From positions 1 to 16,440 of the forward strand of contig CANRCI010000020.1 in the NCBI GenBank assembly GCA_947629075.1: a stretch of 16,440 bases of DNA, written 5' to 3'. The notes under the pieces were generated by a model, which was not told the DNA's origin, did not search any database, and was given only the letters and a program-made list of their open reading frames with translations. Made by a program: the position numbers and the translations under genes. Shown here in pieces: positions 13,522-16,440 of this stretch (its first letter is position 1; each line of letters opens with the position of its first letter). The stretch comes from an uncultured Bacilli bacterium. Its GTDB lineage: Bacteria > Bacillota_I > Bacilli_A > RF39 > UBA660.

Positions 13522-16440
13522 TTATAGTTTAGTTAACTCATTGTCAATTATTGAGTATAGATATATTAGTGTTTCTTTCGAAGTTTTAGCTTCAATATAG
13601 TTTTTATAACCGTTTAACTGATCGATATATGCTTTATCTTTGACATTTTTAAGTTTGTAATCAACTATTATTAATCGATTATCATATTCTAATAACAAAT
13701 CGATTATTCCGCGTTCGACCTTATCGCCACTTTCGACAATAAATTCGTATTCTTTATAGATATTAGCGTTCTTAAAATCGAGACCACAGTTTAAAAAGTT
13801 TTGGATGTATTCTTTGTATTTAGAATCGATATTAGTATAATCAGGATTTTTAAAATCAGTTAATTCGAATAGATAATGAACATATTTACCTGCCTCTAAT
13901 TTTTCTTTGACATCTCTATCGATTATTTTTAAGTTTTGTTTAGAAAAATGAGTAGATGTTTTAACATTAGTCTCTAGTTCTAAAGGACTTAGTTCTATCT
14001 TATCCGATACTTTATCAATTCCTTTTTTATAATTAGTAGCCTTTATTAAATTATAGTCTTTAGTAAGATTTAGCGATTGGATATCTACTTCGCTTTTATA
14101 TTTTAATAAATCGGTATGGATACTTTTTAAGAAGTCGAGAAAGGAACGATACATTAGTCGCTTGTTTAGATTTACGACATTGTTACGCGTTCTTTCAAAA
14201 TATTCTTCTTCACCGAAGTCGGCGACAATAATCATCTTTTCTTTACAACGCGTCAGAGCAACGTAAAACAATCTAATTTTTTCACTAATTTCTTCTTTTA
14301 GATATTCTTCTTTCAATAATTGTTTATAAATAGTCTCATCGATTCCTTCATTAAAATAAGGACAAATAATGCCAAAACGATTATCGAAAGTAAAGTAATC
14401 TTTTAAATCACTAATGTTAAATTTAGCTCCTAGACCTGTGAAATAACAGATGTGGTACTCCAGTCCTTTAGATTTATGAATTGTCATTATCTTAACACTA
14501 TCACTTGCGTTATCAGTCATACTTACTTTAATGTTGTACTCATCATCTATAAGCGTATCCAAGTATTCATAGAACTCTTTAATTCCAAGGCCCATATTAG
14601 ATACTTCATCAGCTAGATTTATGATGTATTCTAAACGGACTAAACTAGTCTTGATATCACCGGTTGTAATCAATTTCTCATAGAAAGAAAATTCTTCTAG
14701 AATGGTATTTATTATCTGTTTAGGTGTTTTAGTTAGAGACTCCTTAGCAATCTTCTTTACTTTTTCAGCTAAAGAAGACGTTAGATATGAGCCATCTTGA
14801 AGACTGTCAAAGATTTGCTCATCGCTTTCTCTATACAGATAACTTCGCATAATTGCAGTATAGGCATATTTATAGTCAGTACCGTAATCTTTATCTATCG
14901 TTTTCGTAATCATCGATAAAATGTTTTTTATCAAAAGAGTGTCTCGTTCATTAGTAATCGAAGTATCCGTATATTTAGTAAGTGGTATATTTAAGTATTC
15001 AAAAACTTTTTTATAGTGATCAAAACTAGTCGCACGATCCATCAAAATGACAAAGTCGTTATAGGTTATATCGCGAAGAACGTTTTGGTCTTTATCGAAG
15101 ACTTGGTATTTATTTTCAATCTTTTCTTTAATGTCTTTAGCAACCGTAAAAATTTCTATCTCTTCTTTGGTAAAACCTAATTCACGGTCATATGTATAAT
15201 TGAGAATTTCTAAGTTGTTGTTCTGATCAGTCTTACCATCTTCAATATAGGTATTGTTACCAAAGACCATTCGATGGGATTGTTGATAACTAGCTCCCCC
15301 TAGGTCATCATCCATTATCAAATCGAATATTTCATTGATATTGTCAAGTACCTCTTTACGAGAACGGAAATTTTTGACTAAATCGATCTTTTTACCGCCA
15401 TTACCTTGGGCATAGTTGTCATACTTTTCTTTGAATATATACGGATTGGCATTTCTAAAGCGATAAATCGATTGTTTGATATCTCCCACCATATAGACGT
15501 TATTATCAGCGATTAAATTGATGAAAGTCTCTTGTAGATCGGAAGTATCTTGATATTCATCGACCATTATTTCATGGAAATAAGCTTTTAGTTGTTCTCG
15601 TACTTCTTCGTGCTCTTTCAAAATCTTTATAGCTAACTTCGATATATCAGTAAACTCATATTTATCGTTGGAATATTTAAAATCATTAATTTTTTGGTCT
15701 AGTCTTTTAATTATTTCAACGATAATTCTGACGTAGGACTCGGTACTCAAAATGGCTTCTTTCATTTCTTGTTCATCCTGATATTTACAAAGCTTCTTTA
15801 ACTCATCCACGATAGTTTTAACTTCTTCTTTTTTACTCTTTACTTCTTCAGGAGCATTTTTAGGAAGTCTAGGAAAAGTAAAATCAAAATGTCTTTTGAT
15901 ATCGCGATAGGTTTTACTTTCCAAAAGTGGTGTAAACGCTTCGATGAGTTGTTCTTGAAAACTTCCTTCAGAAATAGCTAATAAACTTTCGTAGATATCT
16001 GTTAAATTATTTAGTTTTTCTTTAATCAATCCTAAAAATTTATCGATATCTTTTTCTATTTTTTGAGGATTAAAATTGTTTTTGATATAGTTTTCCAAGT
16101 ACTCTTCTTTATCGTACTTCAAATCTAATTTATTAGAAATATTTATTATGTATCTCTTAATTTCTTCATCATCTTTAGTACAGAAATCATTAATCATTTT
16201 CTCAAAATCACTATTTTTTTCTAAATATAAGTCTTCGAAAATCTGATCGATGATTTTATTTTTGTAATAGTAGATAACGCTGGCATCGACAATGCTCAAG
16301 TCTTTAGAAACATTTAATAAATAGTGATATTTTTTTACGAGTGATAGAGAAAAACTGTCGAAAGTCGTAATGTAGGCCCCATCGATATAGTTCAACTGTT
16401 CTTTTAGATTCTCTTCTTTAGCAATAGCTTTTCTGATACG
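13522..16440 (-). CDS. addA: ATP-dependent helicase/nuclease subunit A, AddA (5' end beyond window)
   Basis: Large subunit of the AddAB enzyme, which unwinds and trims double-strand breaks for recombination. 972 residues are visible, open to the right edge; the missing start would carry the Walker A motif. The TTG at 16395 is not a start, since the frame continues upstream. UvrD-type helicase motifs (numbered in the visible part) are TTFDSF at 25-30, DEYQDT at 294-299, GDIKQSIYRFR at 319-329, NFRS at 357-360, TIHKSKGLE at 653-661 and YVALTR at 726-731. The C-terminal RecB-type nuclease is intact: GKYVH at 851-855, GIID at 911-914, VDYK at 926-929 and QLNGY at 941-945. No addB is visible; it is expected upstream, outside the window. 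The pyrophosphatase downstream has its own promoter. Confidence 0.96.
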   Translation of the reverse strand, partial: RIRKAIAKEENLKEQLNYIDGAYITTFDSFSLSLVKKYHYLLNVSKDLSIVDASVIYYYKNKIIDQIFEDLYLEKNSDFEKMINDFCTKDDEEIKRYIINISNKLDLKYDKEEYLENYIKNNFNPQKIEKDIDKFLGLIKEKLNNLTDIYESLLAISEGSFQEQLIEAFTPLLESKTYRDIKRHFDFTFPRLPKNAPEEVKSKKEEVKTIVDELKKLCKYQDEQEMKEAILSTESYVRIIVEIIKRLDQKINDFKYSNDKYEFTDISKLAIKILKEHEEVREQLKAYFHEIMVDEYQDTSDLQETFINLIADNNVYMVGDIKQSIYRFRNANPYIFKEKYDNYAQGNGGKKIDLVKNFRSRKEVLDNINEIFDLIMDDDLGGASYQQSHRMVFGNNTYIEDGKTDQNNNLEILNYTYDRELGFTKEEIEIFTVAKDIKEKIENKYQVFDKDQNVLRDITYNDFVILMDRATSFDHYKKVFEYLNIPLTKYTDTSITNERDTLLIKNILSMITKTIDKDYGTDYKYAYTAIMRSYLYRESDEQIFDSLQDGSYLTSSLAEKVKKIAKESLTKTPKQIINTILEEFSFYEKLITTGDIKTSLVRLEYIINLADEVSNMGLGIKEFYEYLDTLIDDEYNIKVSMTDNASDSVKIMTIHKSKGLEYHICYFTGLGAKFNISDLKDYFTFDNRFGIICPYFNEGIDETIYKQLLKEEYLKEEISEKIRLFYVALTRCKEKMIIVADFGEEEYFERTRNNVVNLNKRLMYRSFLDFLKSIHTDLLKYKSEVDIQSLNLTKDYNLIKATNYKKGIDKVSDKIELSPLELETNVKTSTHFSKQNLKIIDRDVKEKLEAGKYVHYLFELTDFKNPDYTNIDSKYKEYIQNFLNCGLDFKNANIYKEYEFIVESGDKVERGIIDLLLEYDNRLIIVDYKLKNVKDKAYIDQLNGYKNYIEAKTSKETLIYLYSIIDNELTKL

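Noticed and set aside
1..16440. CRISPR array, mobile element, prophage or toxin-antitoxin pair
   Set aside because: No direct-repeat array, transposase, integrase or flanking inverted repeats were seen, and the HipA-like gene has no antitoxin neighbour.

Overview
The window is a gene-dense, very AT-rich stretch with almost every gene on the minus strand. Content suggests a low-GC Gram-positive bacterium of the Bacilli or a Mollicutes-related gut lineage: an ER/SipW-type signal peptidase with TasA-like substrates, AddA rather than RecB, a Mn-dependent CBS/DRTGG-type pyrophosphatase, and a YqfQ-like protein. Strong AGGAGG ribosome binding sites and TATAAT promoters fit this. The genetic code looks standard: TGG is used for Trp, and TAA, TAG and TGA all appear as stops. 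The taxonomic placement is inference from gene content.

Left third (1-5,345): a SipW-like signal peptidase, cut by the left edge, is preceded in one operon by three small secreted-protein genes. Each has a SipW-dependent-type N-terminus and a TasA/camelysin-like beta domain. The operon has a clear promoter at 2,646-2,674. Immediately upstream lies another minus-strand operon: a membrane-anchored protein of unknown function, a phosphomannomutase/phosphoglucomutase, and a fourth SipW-type substrate-like protein. A fifth, much larger relative (10,490-11,743) carries the same N-terminal module followed by BspA-type leucine-rich repeats. Together these look like a dedicated surface-protein or filament export system, in which one peptidase processes several diversified substrates.

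Middle (5,380-10,456): trigger factor with a textbook terminator; an unrecognised 277-residue protein that shows the layout of a HipA/CtkA-like kinase; then a short operon with a GspF/PilC-type pilus platform protein, a type IV prepilin peptidase and a 57-residue single-pass membrane protein, ended by a terminator. The only plus-strand gene is a 100-residue YqfQ-like protein. It is transcribed divergently from the pilus operon and converges on the leucine-rich-repeat gene, with two terminators back to back between them.

Right third (10,461-16,440): the leucine-rich-repeat substrate, a CBS/DRTGG-containing Mn-dependent inorganic pyrophosphatase with its own promoter and terminator, and the AddA helicase-nuclease, whose 5' end lies outside the window. 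No rRNA, tRNA, CRISPR array, insertion sequence or prophage gene was seen, and no gene-free stretch exceeds 300 bases.
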